The notes under the pieces: model-generated
Told to the model about the DNA's origin: nothing
The model's input: the letters and a program-made list of their open reading frames with translations, nothing else
Database searches by the model: none
Position numbers and translations under genes: made by a program
Shown: in pieces, positions 56,401-64,000 of the stretch
Layout of the letters: the number at the start of each line of letters is the position of its first letter
How positions within the stretch are numbered: position 1 is the first letter of the stretch
NCBI GenBank assembly: GCA_910588025.1
Contig: CAJUQG010000003.1
Span: 1-64,000, forward strand
DNA length: 64,000 nucleotides
Direction of reading: 5' to 3'
From: an uncultured Bacilli bacterium
GTDB lineage: Bacteria; Bacillota_I; Bacilli_A; RF39; UBA660

Positions 56401-58115
56401 AAATCAGAACTTTGTTTTTCTAAAATTATTTCATAAACCGTTGTTTTAGAATTTGGTTCTGTAACAGTAATTTTACCTGTTGAAGTTGCTTTGATATAAC
56501 CAAATCCTTCTAATTTAATGGTTGCTTCTTCATCAAAAGCAATGGCATTTACATTAACACTCATGGTGTTAGCCATTATTTTTGCTGTATAAGTTAAAGT
56601 CTCTGGATTAAAAACGGGGTCTAATTCAAAGTTATTTATAGATAAGGATTTTAGTTTTGAACTATGTTCTCTATTTACAATCATTTCATAAACGGTTGTA
56701 GAACTTCCATCTTCTGCAACTACAGTAATATCAAATTTATTTTTGCCAGTATGTAAGTTGAAATTGCTTGGAAGGTAAACTTCTTGACTAAATCTTCCTT
56801 TTACTATTTCTAAATCTAGAACTTCTTGGTCATAAGGAACATTGATTTCATATTTGGTTTTTTGTGGGGTGAAGTTTTCTAACCCTACTTGATCGATTAA
56901 GATGTCATCTAAATATGGATAGCTTGATGGTGATCTTGTGGTATGAATTGTGTAGGTAAACACAGTCCCTGCTTCACTTGTTGAAGTAATATAAATATCA
57001 TTGGTTCCTTTTAAGATGCCAATGGTTCCGGTTCCTTTGATGGTACTTTCTTGAAACATTGGAGTTGCGGTAACATCGACAAAAGAGCTTTCTGAATCAA
57101 AGGAAATACTATAGTTATAAATGTCTGGATCAAAGTTTGGAACTAAACCACTTTTGGAAAAATTCAAACTTTCTAATCGACCATCGTCATTCGCTACTAA
57201 AGAAATTCTAGCATGACCATGACCCATTTTAGGGGTGTTTTCAAGTGGTGTTTCACTAGCACTTGAAACCGAGATTGTTTTTGTGTTTGCTACATTTGAA
57301 GTCGTACAGTCGACACAGTACATAGCTTTTGTAAATTCTTTATAAGAAATCAAACTGGAAGAACCAATATAGGAAGAACCTCCTCCAGCACCACCGTGAC
57401 TTCGGTTGGAACCTCCGCCACCAAACCAGCCGCCGCCACCGCCGTGACCGCCGATTTTGTCATTATAATAGCAGTAATCTCCACCACGACCGAATGATCC
57501 TACTCCACAACCAGATGCTCCTTTAATCGAATACCCTCCAGCTGTTTGAGTTGCTCCAGAACCAGAATATCCATTGTATCCTTGGGTTTGAGGGTATGTG
57601 TCATATCCATTTTTTCCTTGGATTCCTCCACCTTGACTACCATAAGGTTGAGCAGTATTTCCACCACCTGCCGCAACAATTAAAACAGAAGCTTTGTTAG
57701 ATACTAGGCTTGATAATACCCCTGACATTTTAGCAATATGGGTAGCTCCTCCACCACCATAACCAGCTTGTCCTCCGACATTTCCGCCAGCACCTCCACC
57801 GTTATAACCTCCTGCAAAACGATTTCTTGGATTTTCTCCTACATTGATATATATGGTTTGATCTTTATCTAAATAAATTACACCAGTTGCATAAGCTCCA
57901 AATCCTCCACTACTTCCTCCTTGTGCTCCCCAGGTATCTATTTTGTAATATCCTGAAACTGGAGCGGTGAAAGTTTGTTCTCCACCAGTGTATGCAAAGT
58001 TTTTTACTTTTTCAATTTCAATACTCGCATTTGGAGTTATCATAAAAACGCAAAAAAGAATTAATGCTGTAATTAATTCAAAACAAAATAATAAACTGTT
58101 ATTCTTTTTTTTCAT
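49995..58115 (-). CDS. Giant secreted protein: two glycine-rich domains, 21 cadherin-like repeats, Big_2 and dockerin
   Basis: 2706 residues from the ATG at 58115; the ribosome site is poor (AGTGATT). Signal-like hydrophobic stretch 9-27. Glycine-rich domain 1 (about 42-307) and 2 (about 577-845), both with FTAPxxGYYxxxxWGxQGG, a GYGGGGATHI core, GGGGSxRxHGxGGGSSYIG and a cysteine pair (YCVDC, YCYGC): the ALK/LTK-type glycine-rich family. Three cadherin-like repeats lie between them and 18 after (to about 2468). Then a Big_2 domain, a pre-dockerin module (about 2560-2640), and a dockerin with DLTGDGYITGPD and DVTNDKEVTGPD. No enzyme domain. Its 3' end is duplicated in the next gene. Confidence 0.88.
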   Translation of the reverse strand: MKKKNNSLLFCFELITALILFCVFMITPNASIEIEKVKNFAYTGGEQTFTAPVSGYYKIDTWGAQGGSSGGFGAYATGVIYLDKDQTIYINVGENPRNRFAGGYNGGGAGGNVGGQAGYGGGGATHIAKMSGVLSSLVSNKASVLIVAAGGGNTAQPYGSQGGGIQGKNGYDTYPQTQGYNGYSGSGATQTAGGYSIKGASGCGVGSFGRGGDYCYYNDKIGGHGGGGGWFGGGGSNRSHGGAGGGSSYIGSSSLISYKEFTKAMYCVDCTTSNVANTKTISVSSASETPLENTPKMGHGHARISLVANDDGRLESLNFSKSGLVPNFDPDIYNYSISFDSESSFVDVTATPMFQESTIKGTGTIGILKGTNDIYITSTSEAGTVFTYTIHTTRSPSSYPYLDDILIDQVGLENFTPQKTKYEINVPYDQEVLDLEIVKGRFSQEVYLPSNFNLHTGKNKFDITVVAEDGSSTTVYEMIVNREHSSKLKSLSINNFELDPVFNPETLTYTAKIMANTMSVNVNAIAFDEEATIKLEGFGYIKATSTGKITVTEPNSKTTVYEIILEKQSSDLVLNYDYPYTGNIETFTAPANGYYRLEAWGSQGGGNGGYGAYSTGVVYLKEGTKLYITVGGTGDTVNGGYNGGGTPGHSSQWGYGGGGATHISTIPSLLSNLSSDRDAIVIVASGGGGGGSTTTNLNGHGGGYLGNNGYDTYTRGYNGYNGTGANLTVGGYCPTGNNKNCGRGYFGQGGNFCNMTYGGPGGGAGYFGGGGGNRGHGAGGGGSSYIGSDKLISYDTVTKSTYCYGCATSNDIKTKTISTNNVSSSPTRNYAKKGSGHARISTLRFPSENNFLSSLNITATNEITNETNIKNYTPTFDLEGLEYSVTLDELETSITFLAKAEDNFAKIDGLGTFEVPAGTTDFPIKVMAESGTIRTITIHVTRPASNNAFPINIEVNGLVDSLCSKNPSFCVLNPLTFDKDTLTYEVTVPSNIKQIWFTVTKGHPYQTVTGNGKVNLDPGENDIVITVTSEDKTKTTEYHYKVTRSMAGNTDLKKLEIIDPEREINFNPSITEYYFSVPNEYTKIKQMNVETEDEDATYFVSGNKDFEVGLNEVTITVTSSNGETGIYTLKVYREKNENVYLSNLQVKKDAITYELMPEFQNINTGTYQVTVPNNIDSVDILAAAEVNTTKITGTGTKTLSVGVNYVQIITTSETGTTETYYLEITREKNNNTNLESISIINGDTTYSLDPEFDKDTLMYSVDVEEGINEITILATTEVSTTTYKLLDNNKLKVGPNLKRIMTIAEDGSSKVYNVVINRPANNDNYLENIILSEGTLNPEFDREKTSYTVELPYEISSITVTGVKSNPLSKLNGNGKYALAVGNNNISLSVISETGDIKLYELNVIRKPSDNAYLSLVTTTEGVWVPNTNHQEFTYTLTVPSTTNKISVMATPEMKTTKVMGNGEYELTDSTTDIIITTVAEDNTTSLTYTLTVEKQKSDNANLKYLLLEEGEISPEFSPSITDYTVSVPYEILKGSFHIETEDENATFEIINNDSFEVGENTVTIRVTSESQKTKDYTVIVTRQESVSGSDYLASLILDNGSLDPEFKKELQYYEVSVPYKTTTMNVTATSEDTEAIVSGNGEYHLEVGKNTILIRVLSTEGKIRDYQIVITRAPSDDARLKSLSLKDDMLSPNFDTDTYTYTTTTTKKELDFESILPMEKDANYQIIGNQFTENKDYEVIIEVTAPDGISKKIYTIHVTKNPNKNNNLASLEVLGYTLTPEFNKGVTLYTLTVPNDVNSVMIEATAESDTAVITGTGTKTINVGLNQLIVEVTSEIGTKKAYTILLTKEESNMNNLSDLIVHNGTMTPEFNTHVSTYDVVVENEEEELDITVILESDTSTYEIKNNHLEVGNNTVFIIVTAQDGTTNTITLNVTRKSISSALLEDLKVKNYPFEFNSYINHYDLLVNYETDTLDLTVIPKDANATYKVTGNENLVVGDNIVTIEVTASDNQTKEIYTLNVTKQKYATTFLDYLYTSEGDVTPDFDKKTLEYSIDVLNNVRNIEIFGESSDASAIVTGLGEYELNVGENKIVITVTSTTGVIRKYYVTVNRAPSDILSLDNLVVRSGMTTYELNPTFNPDTLEYNVNVPIGTTNVTIDAEVTDPTTVTGDGEKDLHAGLNDFVLTVTSEAGETKNITIHITRESSDNNHLISLIPSIGELEPSFSYEETSYTINLDSSASVLSFDVITEQEFAKVTGVEAEIVPDGTSTREIVIEAENGDTRTITITVNKNREDNAKLSFLEVTGYPFIEDFDADIFEYHLTVPNSKKFLLPSEIIATPQDESATIKLSESLKLSTTNTNEFVITVTAKDGFTKQTYKILVTREKGSNALLDNLEVKQGKLENSFASENFTYNWMIPNTMTVTASDILPTPQDINASVEISGGENKFIIKVTSEDGTTSKEYTLNITIDNNFDLESITPSETRILLDVGELKQMTYTLNPINTSFTEVKWMSDDETIASVDEFGNITGVGYGTTTIHVISNYDENIKASIEVKVIRKKITSSVYQIERKEKEDGSKLEYTYGSEPGILLKDYLNNFENETTTLYVYDKEGNEVDKETIIASTFMKIKLIVEDVCYDELIIVVKGDLTGDGYITGPDRVRLQRYMQMKVELEEIEMIAADVTNDKEVTGPDRVKLQRYMQMKIDSVN

Positions 58116-58144
58116 AACAATCACTACTATCTCTACTATATAAA

Positions 58145-58174
58145 AGTATAACACCTTTTGTCGTATTTTGTCAT
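58145..58174 (-). promoter_or_regulatory. Promoter of the 49995 giant gene
   Basis: ATGACA and TATACT (with TGT before it) spaced by 18 bp on the minus strand. Confidence 0.55.
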
Positions 58175-58198
58175 TTAAAATATCATTAAAACGAAAAG

Positions 58199-58224
58199 AA
58201 AAAAAGCAAGTTATTTCCTTGCTT
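58199..58224 (-). terminator. Terminator of the 58223 giant gene
   Basis: AAGCAAG and CTTGCTT form a 7-bp stem with a 7-nt loop, followed by T5-C-T4 on the minus strand. The first arm overlaps the stop codon. Confidence 0.8.
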
Positions 58225-58663
58225 AATTTACTGAGTCTATTTTCATTTGCATGTATCTTTGGAGTTTTACGCGGTCTGGTCCTGTCACTTCTTTATCATT
58301 TGTTACATCTGCTGCTATCATTTCTATTTCTTCTAATTCTACTTTCATTTGCATGTATCTTTGAAGTCTTACTCGATCTGGTCCTGTTATGTATCCATCT
58401 CCTGTTAAGTCTCCTTTTACTACTATGATTAATTCATCATAACAAACATCTTCTACAATTAGTTTTATTTTCATGAATGTTGATGCAATTATAGTTTCTT
58501 TATCTACTTCATTTCCTTCTTTATCATAGACATATAATGTAGTAGTTTCATTTTCAAAATTATTTAGATAGTCTTTTAGTAAAATACCTGGTTCTGATCC
58601 ATATGTATATTCTAGTTTACTTCCATCTTCTTTTTCTTTTCTTTCTATTTGATAGACACTACT
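58223..58663. repeat. 441-bp direct repeat, copy 2
   Basis: Second copy of 49995-50435, in the same direction, at the 3' end of the neighbouring giant gene. The first difference is at 58664 (C here, T at 50436). Confidence 0.92.
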
Positions 58664-61600
58664 CGTTATTTTCTTTCTAATTACTTTTACTTCAATACTT
58701 GCTTTGATATTTTCATCGTAATTACTTATTACATGAATAGTTGTAGTTCCATAACCAACACCTGTGATATTACCAAATTCATCAACGCTAGCGATTGTTT
58801 CATCATCACTTGTCCATTTTACTTCTGTAAAACTTGTTATTTCTGGAGTAAAAGTATATGTGATTTGTTTTAACTCACCAACATCTAGTAAAATGCTTGT
58901 TTCACTTGGTGTAATACTTTCTAAATCAAATTTTGCTCGTTTTACAATAATTTTATATTCTTGGGTTGTATAGCCATCTCTTGCAATAACTTCAATAATA
59001 TATTCAGTACTTGCACCTGCATAAAGATTTAAATCACCCATCAAATTTACTGTCGCATTTGGATCCATCGGAATGGCTGTTATTTCATTTTGATAAAGGA
59101 TATCTTTGCTATGTGGTACTTCAATAGTATAAGTAAACGTATTTGAATCAAAGGTAATTGGATAATCAATAATTGCTAATTCTTTTAGTCTTACTTCACT
59201 TGCAGTTTCTTTATTAATATTGATTTTATAAACTCTTACACTTCCATCTTCTGCAGTTACAGTTATTTCTCTAACACTTAAGCCTTCTGGAACAATTTTA
59301 TTTTCTAATCCTTTTACAGAGGCTAAATTACTTTCTAACGTAGCATTAAAACTTAAATCAGATATTTCATAAGATAGATCTAAGTTGTATTCTAATAATT
59401 CTTTATTAAATTCTGGAGATAATACCCCAGTACTTGGAATTAAACTAGAAAGATAATTGTTACTTGATACTTCTTTTGTGATATTTAAAATGTATGTATT
59501 TATAGTACCATCTTCCGCTTTTACTTCGATTTCAAAGCGATTTAATCCTGTAACTAGTTCTTTCGTTCCAGTGTTAGTTACTGTAGCAAATTCACTTTCT
59601 GCTTCTGCTTTAATTTGAATAAAGTTTAAATCACTAGGAACTGTTAGTGAGTATTCATTTGTTTCTTTTTGAAATTCTGGATTTAGTGGTATATTTTCTA
59701 GAATGTGCATTACTTTTAAGTTTTTTAAATAGTTATTATTTGCTGGAGTTCTTATCACGTTTACTTTATAAGTTCTAGTAATACCTATTGCTGATTTTAC
59801 TTTAATAGATATTATATTTGAACCAATATTTAATTCATGTACTCCAACACCACTTATAATTTTAGAGCTTGCATCTTGAGTGGTAGCATTTATTGTGATG
59901 TTTTGTGTTTCTCTTGGTACTTCAATCGTGTAATCCATTACAGTTGGATTAAAGATAGGATCAAGATTTCCAATAGATGGAATTAAACTACTTAAATAAT
60001 TATTCGTTGACATTTCCTTGTTTACATAAATTATGTATTCTAAAGTAGTTGTGGAATCACTTGCTGTTACTTTAATATGAATTTCATTCATTCCAATTTC
60101 TAATGAATCTTGGCCAGTTATTTCAACACTAGCATTTTTATCTTCTGCAATAGCAGTTATGTTTAATTGTTCTGTATCATTTGGAACTGTAATAAAATAT
60201 TCTAATATTTCTTTATTAAATTCAGTATCTAGTGCAAAGTTTGTAACACTTAATTCTTTTAAGAATGCACTTATTATACTTTCACGAATTATTTTTATAT
60301 TGTAGCTTCTTACTAAACCTGATTCACTTGTTACAAGGATGGTAATATTATTTTCTCCTTCGTTTAAATTATAATTTCCAAACCCTGTAATGGTTGCATT
60401 TACATCTTCTGCTTTTCCATTTAAAGAAATCGATTCAATTTCATGTGTAACATTTATGGTATAATCTGTAGTTTCTTTTTGAAATATTGGATTTAGTGTA
60501 CCTTCATTTGTATTTAAGCTTGCTAAATAATTGTTATCACTTGCTTCTTTGGTAATTAAAACGGTATACACTTTTTTATCTCCGGTTTCACTTGTTACTA
60601 CTATTTCAAAATAATTTTCTCCTGTTTCTATCTTTTTTAAACCAGTACCCGTAATAGTTGCATTAGCATCTTCTGACGTTGCACTAATTACGACACTATT
60701 TACATCATTATTTACTTCGGTAGCATAGAAAGTTACTCCTTTATGGAATGTAGGAGTTAGATTATATTCAACTACTTCTAAAGATGCTAGATTATTATTT
60801 TTACTGCCTGTTTTTTCTACAATAATCTTATATTCTTTTGTCGTTTCTCCATCTGGTGCTGTTACTTTTATGGTAACTGTATTTTCTCCTGTTTGAAAAT
60901 TTTGATTACCAATGATTTCATAAGTAGCATCTGTCTCAGTTGGGTTTATCATGGTAAATTCTAAATTCGTTTTACTTGTTGTTAAATGATACTCTGTTAC
61001 GTCTTTAGAAAAACTTGGGGATAACACATGATTTTTAACAACTAAATTTGTTAAAGATGCATCACTACTTTTCTTTCTTGTAATTACGATTTGATAATCC
61101 TTTTGAATTTGAGAGTTTCCAACTACAAAGATTGGAATCGAGTTTTTTCCTACTTTTAATGGGTAGGTTCCTAGTCCTTTTATGGTAGCAGACTCATCAA
61201 AAGCACTAGCTGTAATGGTAATATCTTCTATATCATGTTCTACTGTCAGTTCATAATTTAGAATAGTTGGATTAAAGGTAGGTGTTAGTTCTCCTCTATT
61301 GGTATCAAGAGAACTAAGAGTTAAATCTTCATTCGTATTCTCTTGTTTTATGATATGAGTCGTATAAATTTTAACATTACCATTTTGAGCAGTAACCACG
61401 ATATCAATATCTTTTGTATCATTTGGATTTAAACTACTTACATCAATGGTAAATTTGTAAGTGTCAATATTATTACTATCAGTAACATCTACAAAAGCAT
61501 AAGGACTTTCTGGAATTGCTGTCATGTGTAATATATTGGTATTAAACGGAACTTTTACTTCATAATAGATGGTTGTTTCATTGAAAATCGGAGATAATCC

Positions 61601-64000
61601 CCCTTCTTCAATATATAAGAAATCTAAGTCATCGTTATCTGATTTATCTCTTACTACTTTAATTACATAGTCTTTTGCTGAACCATCTTCAGCTGTAACT
61701 CGTAGTGTTATTTTATTTTCTTCCCCAGGAATTAAGTTATAGGTTCCATTTCCAATGACGTTTGAGGTGTTCGATTTTGGTGTCCCTGTAATATCAATAC
61801 TACTAATTTCATATTGAACGTTTATTAAGTAATCATAATCTTTGGTAGGGTCTATATTTTCTATTACAACACTACCTCGATTGTTGGTAATAGATTCTAA
61901 TTCAGTATTATCATCAAGTCTTTTATTTACTTTGATGGTATAAACTCTATCTACTCCATCTTCACTAGTAACAGTTAGGGTAATTATATTTTCACCTTTT
62001 ACTAAGGCATACGTTCCATTTCCCTTAATGTTTGAAGCATTATCTTCTTTGATTCCTTTTAAAGTAATTTCATTTACAGATCCATCTACATCAATGGTAT
62101 ATGATAGATTTTCTTTATTAAATTCTTCATTTAGTGTGCCACCTGTTACTTCAATATTTTGAAGATAATTATTCGTACTTGATTCTTTTAAGACAACAAT
62201 TTGATAAACCTGGTAAGTTTTATCTTCTGCAATACTAGTTATAACAATAATATTTGATTTTTCTGTTAGATTATTATTTCCTCTTATTGTATAAGTAGTG
62301 GTATTTTCTTCTGGTGTTACCTTAACATTTAATTTATCTACATTTTTAGGAATTGTCACAGTATAATTTTTGATGTCTTTGGAAAATTCAGGACTTATTT
62401 CATAGCCTTCAATTTCAATATTTAATAAAGAACTATTATTATTACGAGATTTCATAATCACTATTTCATAAATGTTAGTATCTCCAGATTCACTTGTAAC
62501 TGTAATTGGGAAGCTATTTTTACCACTCACTAGTTCAAAAACACCTGTTCCTGTTACTGATCCTGCTTCTGAAGCGGCATTAATCGTTATTTTTTTGGTA
62601 GTTGCATCTACAACAGCAGTATAGTCATTTAAAAGTTTATTAAATGTTGGCGTAAGTTCTACTTTTTCTTGATTTTCTTTTATAACTTCTAAATTACTTA
62701 AGAAGGTATTAGTACTTTGCTCTTTGTAAGTATATAAAATATAAGTTTTTTGATTTTTATTTGGAGCTGTGACTAAAATACGAATTTCATTTAATCCAGT
62801 CATTAAATTTTCATTTCCAGAAATAGTAACTGTTGCATCTGGATTTTCGGGAATTGCTTCTAATTCTATTTGGGCAAATTCTGCAGGAATCGTAATATAG
62901 TACTCATAAGTAGATGGGTTAAATGTTATTTCTGTTTTTTCATTTTGAGGATTGGTAACATTTAAAATGGCAAGATTATTGTTACCTGAATCGTCTTTTC
63001 TTATTTTATAAGTATATGTAGTAGTATGAAGTCCATCTTCACTTGTTATATCAATTTCAATGATATTGATACCACTATGAATTTCAAAAGTATCACTTGT
63101 TTGTTCTATACGATTTTCTTCTTCATTTTCTGGTTCATTACGGTAATATTTTATTGTTTGATAATCACTTTTTAAGGTAGGTGTTAAAGATATTTTTTCT
63201 GTCAGAAATGGAAGTAAGATTTCATAACTAGTAATGTCACTATCAAATGTATAGTTACAGTAAGAAGGACTTAAACCACATAAATAAGCTACAGGATTTT
63301 TTAAGACGATATCTTTCGCTTTACTATCATCAGATGGTTCGCGATTTATTTTTAAGGTGTAGGTTTTATTTGCTCCATCTTTTGTAGAAACAACAATTTT
63401 ATGTTCATTTAATCCTGGGTGTAATGTAATATCACCATTTCCTAAAATGCTTGCTTCTTGGGATTTTGGAATTGCTAATATGTCGATTGAATTGTATTCT
63501 TTTGGTAAATCGATTTCATAAGTATAAGTCCATGGTTCAAAAGGAATGGTTACATTTCCATGATCTATTATAATGTTATCTAAGAAGGTATCTCCGACAA
63601 TACCTGGAGTGGCTGTAATTTTAGCATATCCATTTCCACGGTTTCCATCCATTAAATTGGTTCCATCGTAGTTTGGCATTTTTTGATTACCAGAAATCAT
63701 TTCTGTATCATTTAAATAATATTTTTGATCTACTGAATAACCGTTTGGAACGTTGTTTTTAGAATTAGATGTCCAGATAAAGCCTGAACCTCCTCCAGCA
63801 CCATGCCATCCAGAGCCACGAGAATTATATCCGCCATACCAGCCCCCTCCTGCTCCTGGTCCGCCATATCTTGCACTGATGTAACTAATGGTAGAAGCAC
63901 TTGCATTAAATCCTCCACCAAATGACCAACCTGCGGTTTGGGTTCCGGGTGCACCATAAGAAGTTGAATAAGAGTATCCAGATAATCCTCCTCCATCTCC
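58223..64000 (-). CDS. Giant secreted protein, 5' end beyond the window: glycine-rich domain, 17 cadherin-like repeats, Big_2 and dockerin
   Basis: 1925 residues are visible; the frame stays open to position 64000, so signal peptide and start lie outside. An ATG at 63700 is internal and not the start. The visible N-terminal part is a glycine-rich ALK/LTK-type domain (GGPGAGGGWYGGYNSRGSG, then WHGAGGGSGFIW, 64000 to about 63640). Then come 17 cadherin-like repeats (to about 58930), a Big_2 domain, a pre-dockerin module and a dockerin identical in protein to that of the 49995 gene. Repeats match that neighbour one for one with an offset of three; the last repeat of the neighbour is missing here. 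A tandem paralogue. Confidence 0.88.
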   Translation of the reverse strand, partial: GDGGGLSGYSYSTSYGAPGTQTAGWSFGGGFNASASTISYISARYGGPGAGGGWYGGYNSRGSGWHGAGGGSGFIWTSNSKNNVPNGYSVDQKYYLNDTEMISGNQKMPNYDGTNLMDGNRGNGYAKITATPGIVGDTFLDNIIIDHGNVTIPFEPWTYTYEIDLPKEYNSIDILAIPKSQEASILGNGDITLHPGLNEHKIVVSTKDGANKTYTLKINREPSDDSKAKDIVLKNPVAYLCGLSPSYCNYTFDSDITSYEILLPFLTEKISLTPTLKSDYQTIKYYRNEPENEEENRIEQTSDTFEIHSGINIIEIDITSEDGLHTTTYTYKIRKDDSGNNNLAILNVTNPQNEKTEITFNPSTYEYYITIPAEFAQIELEAIPENPDATVTISGNENLMTGLNEIRILVTAPNKNQKTYILYTYKEQSTNTFLSNLEVIKENQEKVELTPTFNKLLNDYTAVVDATTKKITINAASEAGSVTGTGVFELVSGKNSFPITVTSESGDTNIYEIVIMKSRNNNSSLLNIEIEGYEISPEFSKDIKNYTVTIPKNVDKLNVKVTPEENTTTYTIRGNNNLTEKSNIIVITSIAEDKTYQVYQIVVLKESSTNNYLQNIEVTGGTLNEEFNKENLSYTIDVDGSVNEITLKGIKEDNASNIKGNGTYALVKGENIITLTVTSEDGVDRVYTIKVNKRLDDNTELESITNNRGSVVIENIDPTKDYDYLINVQYEISSIDITGTPKSNTSNVIGNGTYNLIPGEENKITLRVTAEDGSAKDYVIKVVRDKSDNDDLDFLYIEEGGLSPIFNETTIYYEVKVPFNTNILHMTAIPESPYAFVDVTDSNNIDTYKFTIDVSSLNPNDTKDIDIVVTAQNGNVKIYTTHIIKQENTNEDLTLSSLDTNRGELTPTFNPTILNYELTVEHDIEDITITASAFDESATIKGLGTYPLKVGKNSIPIFVVGNSQIQKDYQIVITRKKSSDASLTNLVVKNHVLSPSFSKDVTEYHLTTSKTNLEFTMINPTETDATYEIIGNQNFQTGENTVTIKVTAPDGETTKEYKIIVEKTGSKNNNLASLEVVEYNLTPTFHKGVTFYATEVNNDVNSVVISATSEDANATITGTGLKKIETGENYFEIVVTSETGDKKVYTVLITKEASDNNYLASLNTNEGTLNPIFQKETTDYTINVTHEIESISLNGKAEDVNATITGFGNYNLNEGENNITILVTSESGLVRSYNIKIIRESIISAFLKELSVTNFALDTEFNKEILEYFITVPNDTEQLNITAIAEDKNASVEITGQDSLEIGMNEIHIKVTASDSTTTLEYIIYVNKEMSTNNYLSSLIPSIGNLDPIFNPTVMDYTIEVPRETQNITINATTQDASSKIISGVGVHELNIGSNIISIKVKSAIGITRTYKVNVIRTPANNNYLKNLKVMHILENIPLNPEFQKETNEYSLTVPSDLNFIQIKAEAESEFATVTNTGTKELVTGLNRFEIEVKAEDGTINTYILNITKEVSSNNYLSSLIPSTGVLSPEFNKELLEYNLDLSYEISDLSFNATLESNLASVKGLENKIVPEGLSVREITVTAEDGSVRVYKININKETASEVRLKELAIIDYPITFDSNTFTYTIEVPHSKDILYQNEITAIPMDPNATVNLMGDLNLYAGASTEYIIEVIARDGYTTQEYKIIVKRAKFDLESITPSETSILLDVGELKQITYTFTPEITSFTEVKWTSDDETIASVDEFGNITGVGYGTTTIHVISNYDENIKASIEVKVIRKKITSSVYQIERKEKEDGSKLEYTYGSEPGILLKDYLNNFENETTTLYVYDKEGNEVDKETIIASTFMKIKLIVEDVCYDELIIVVKGDLTGDGYITGPDRVRLQRYMQMKVELEEIEMIAADVTNDKEVTGPDRVKLQRYMQMKIDSVN

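Noticed and set aside
49995..58663. Insertion sequence or transposon as cause of the 441-bp repeat
   Set aside because: The repeat is entirely the coding 3' end of two paralogues, starting at the stop codon, with no inverted ends or transposase.
63730..63996. 88-residue minus-strand reading frame at the right edge
   Set aside because: It is out of frame with the giant gene. The frame continuous with 58223 codes for a proper glycine-rich domain up to position 64000, so this one is a shadow.

Overview
The window is a strongly AT-rich bacterial chromosome segment. It looks like an uncultured, gut-type Bacilli or Mollicutes-related Firmicute. The reasons are that PolC and DnaE are both present, there is a rlmN-stp-prkC-rsgA-rpe operon, a T-box riboswitch precedes ileS, and there is a BceAB/BceRS module and a LiaF-like protein. 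The code is standard: TGA is a real stop, for example in the stp/prkC and bceR/bceS ATGA overlaps, so this is not a code-4 Mycoplasma. The taxonomic placement is inference. Almost everything is on the minus strand; only rpmB, a coiled-coil gene (13361) and a kinase-like gene (34944) are on plus.

Layout. (1) 74-7546: dnaE and polC in one short operon. (2) 7604-8037: a gene remnant and the promoter of rpmB. (3) 8269-13265: rlmN, stp, prkC, rsgA and rpe, tightly packed with overlapping or abutting genes. (4) 13361-16836: small genes, namely a coiled-coil protein, two unknowns, a LiaF-like/DUF4097 pair and a rhodanese lipoprotein. (5) 16909-21331: an ABC transporter and two-component system of the Bce (peptide antibiotic sensing and detoxification) type. 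(6) 21441-26513: priA, then fmt, a membrane protein and a D,D-carboxypeptidase. (7) 26556-29101: a deoxyinosine glycosylase, an nfeD/SPFH pair and a frameshifted gene. (8) 29229-32590: ileS with its T-box leader. (9) 32605-35810: a repeat-bearing lipoprotein and a kinase-like protein.

(10) 35850-64000 is the unusual part: about 28 kb of surface protein genes with no recognisable enzyme. Proteins of about 300 to more than 2700 residues are built from cohesin-like domains, Big_2 domains, cadherin-like beta-sandwich repeats, ALK/LTK-type glycine-rich domains and C-terminal dockerin-like modules. One cohesin-like protein carries an NPQTG sorting signal, another has a transmembrane anchor, and four proteins end in dockerins of three different sequence types. 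Two of the giants are colinear tandem paralogues sharing a 441-bp identical 3' end; the second runs off the right edge. My inference is a cellulosome-like assembly principle used to build an adhesive or structural surface layer rather than an enzyme complex.

Promoters are often of the extended -10 type (TGnTATAAT) with a poor -35 box. Rho-independent terminators are clear at most operon ends. No rRNA, tRNA, CRISPR array, insertion sequence or phage gene was seen.
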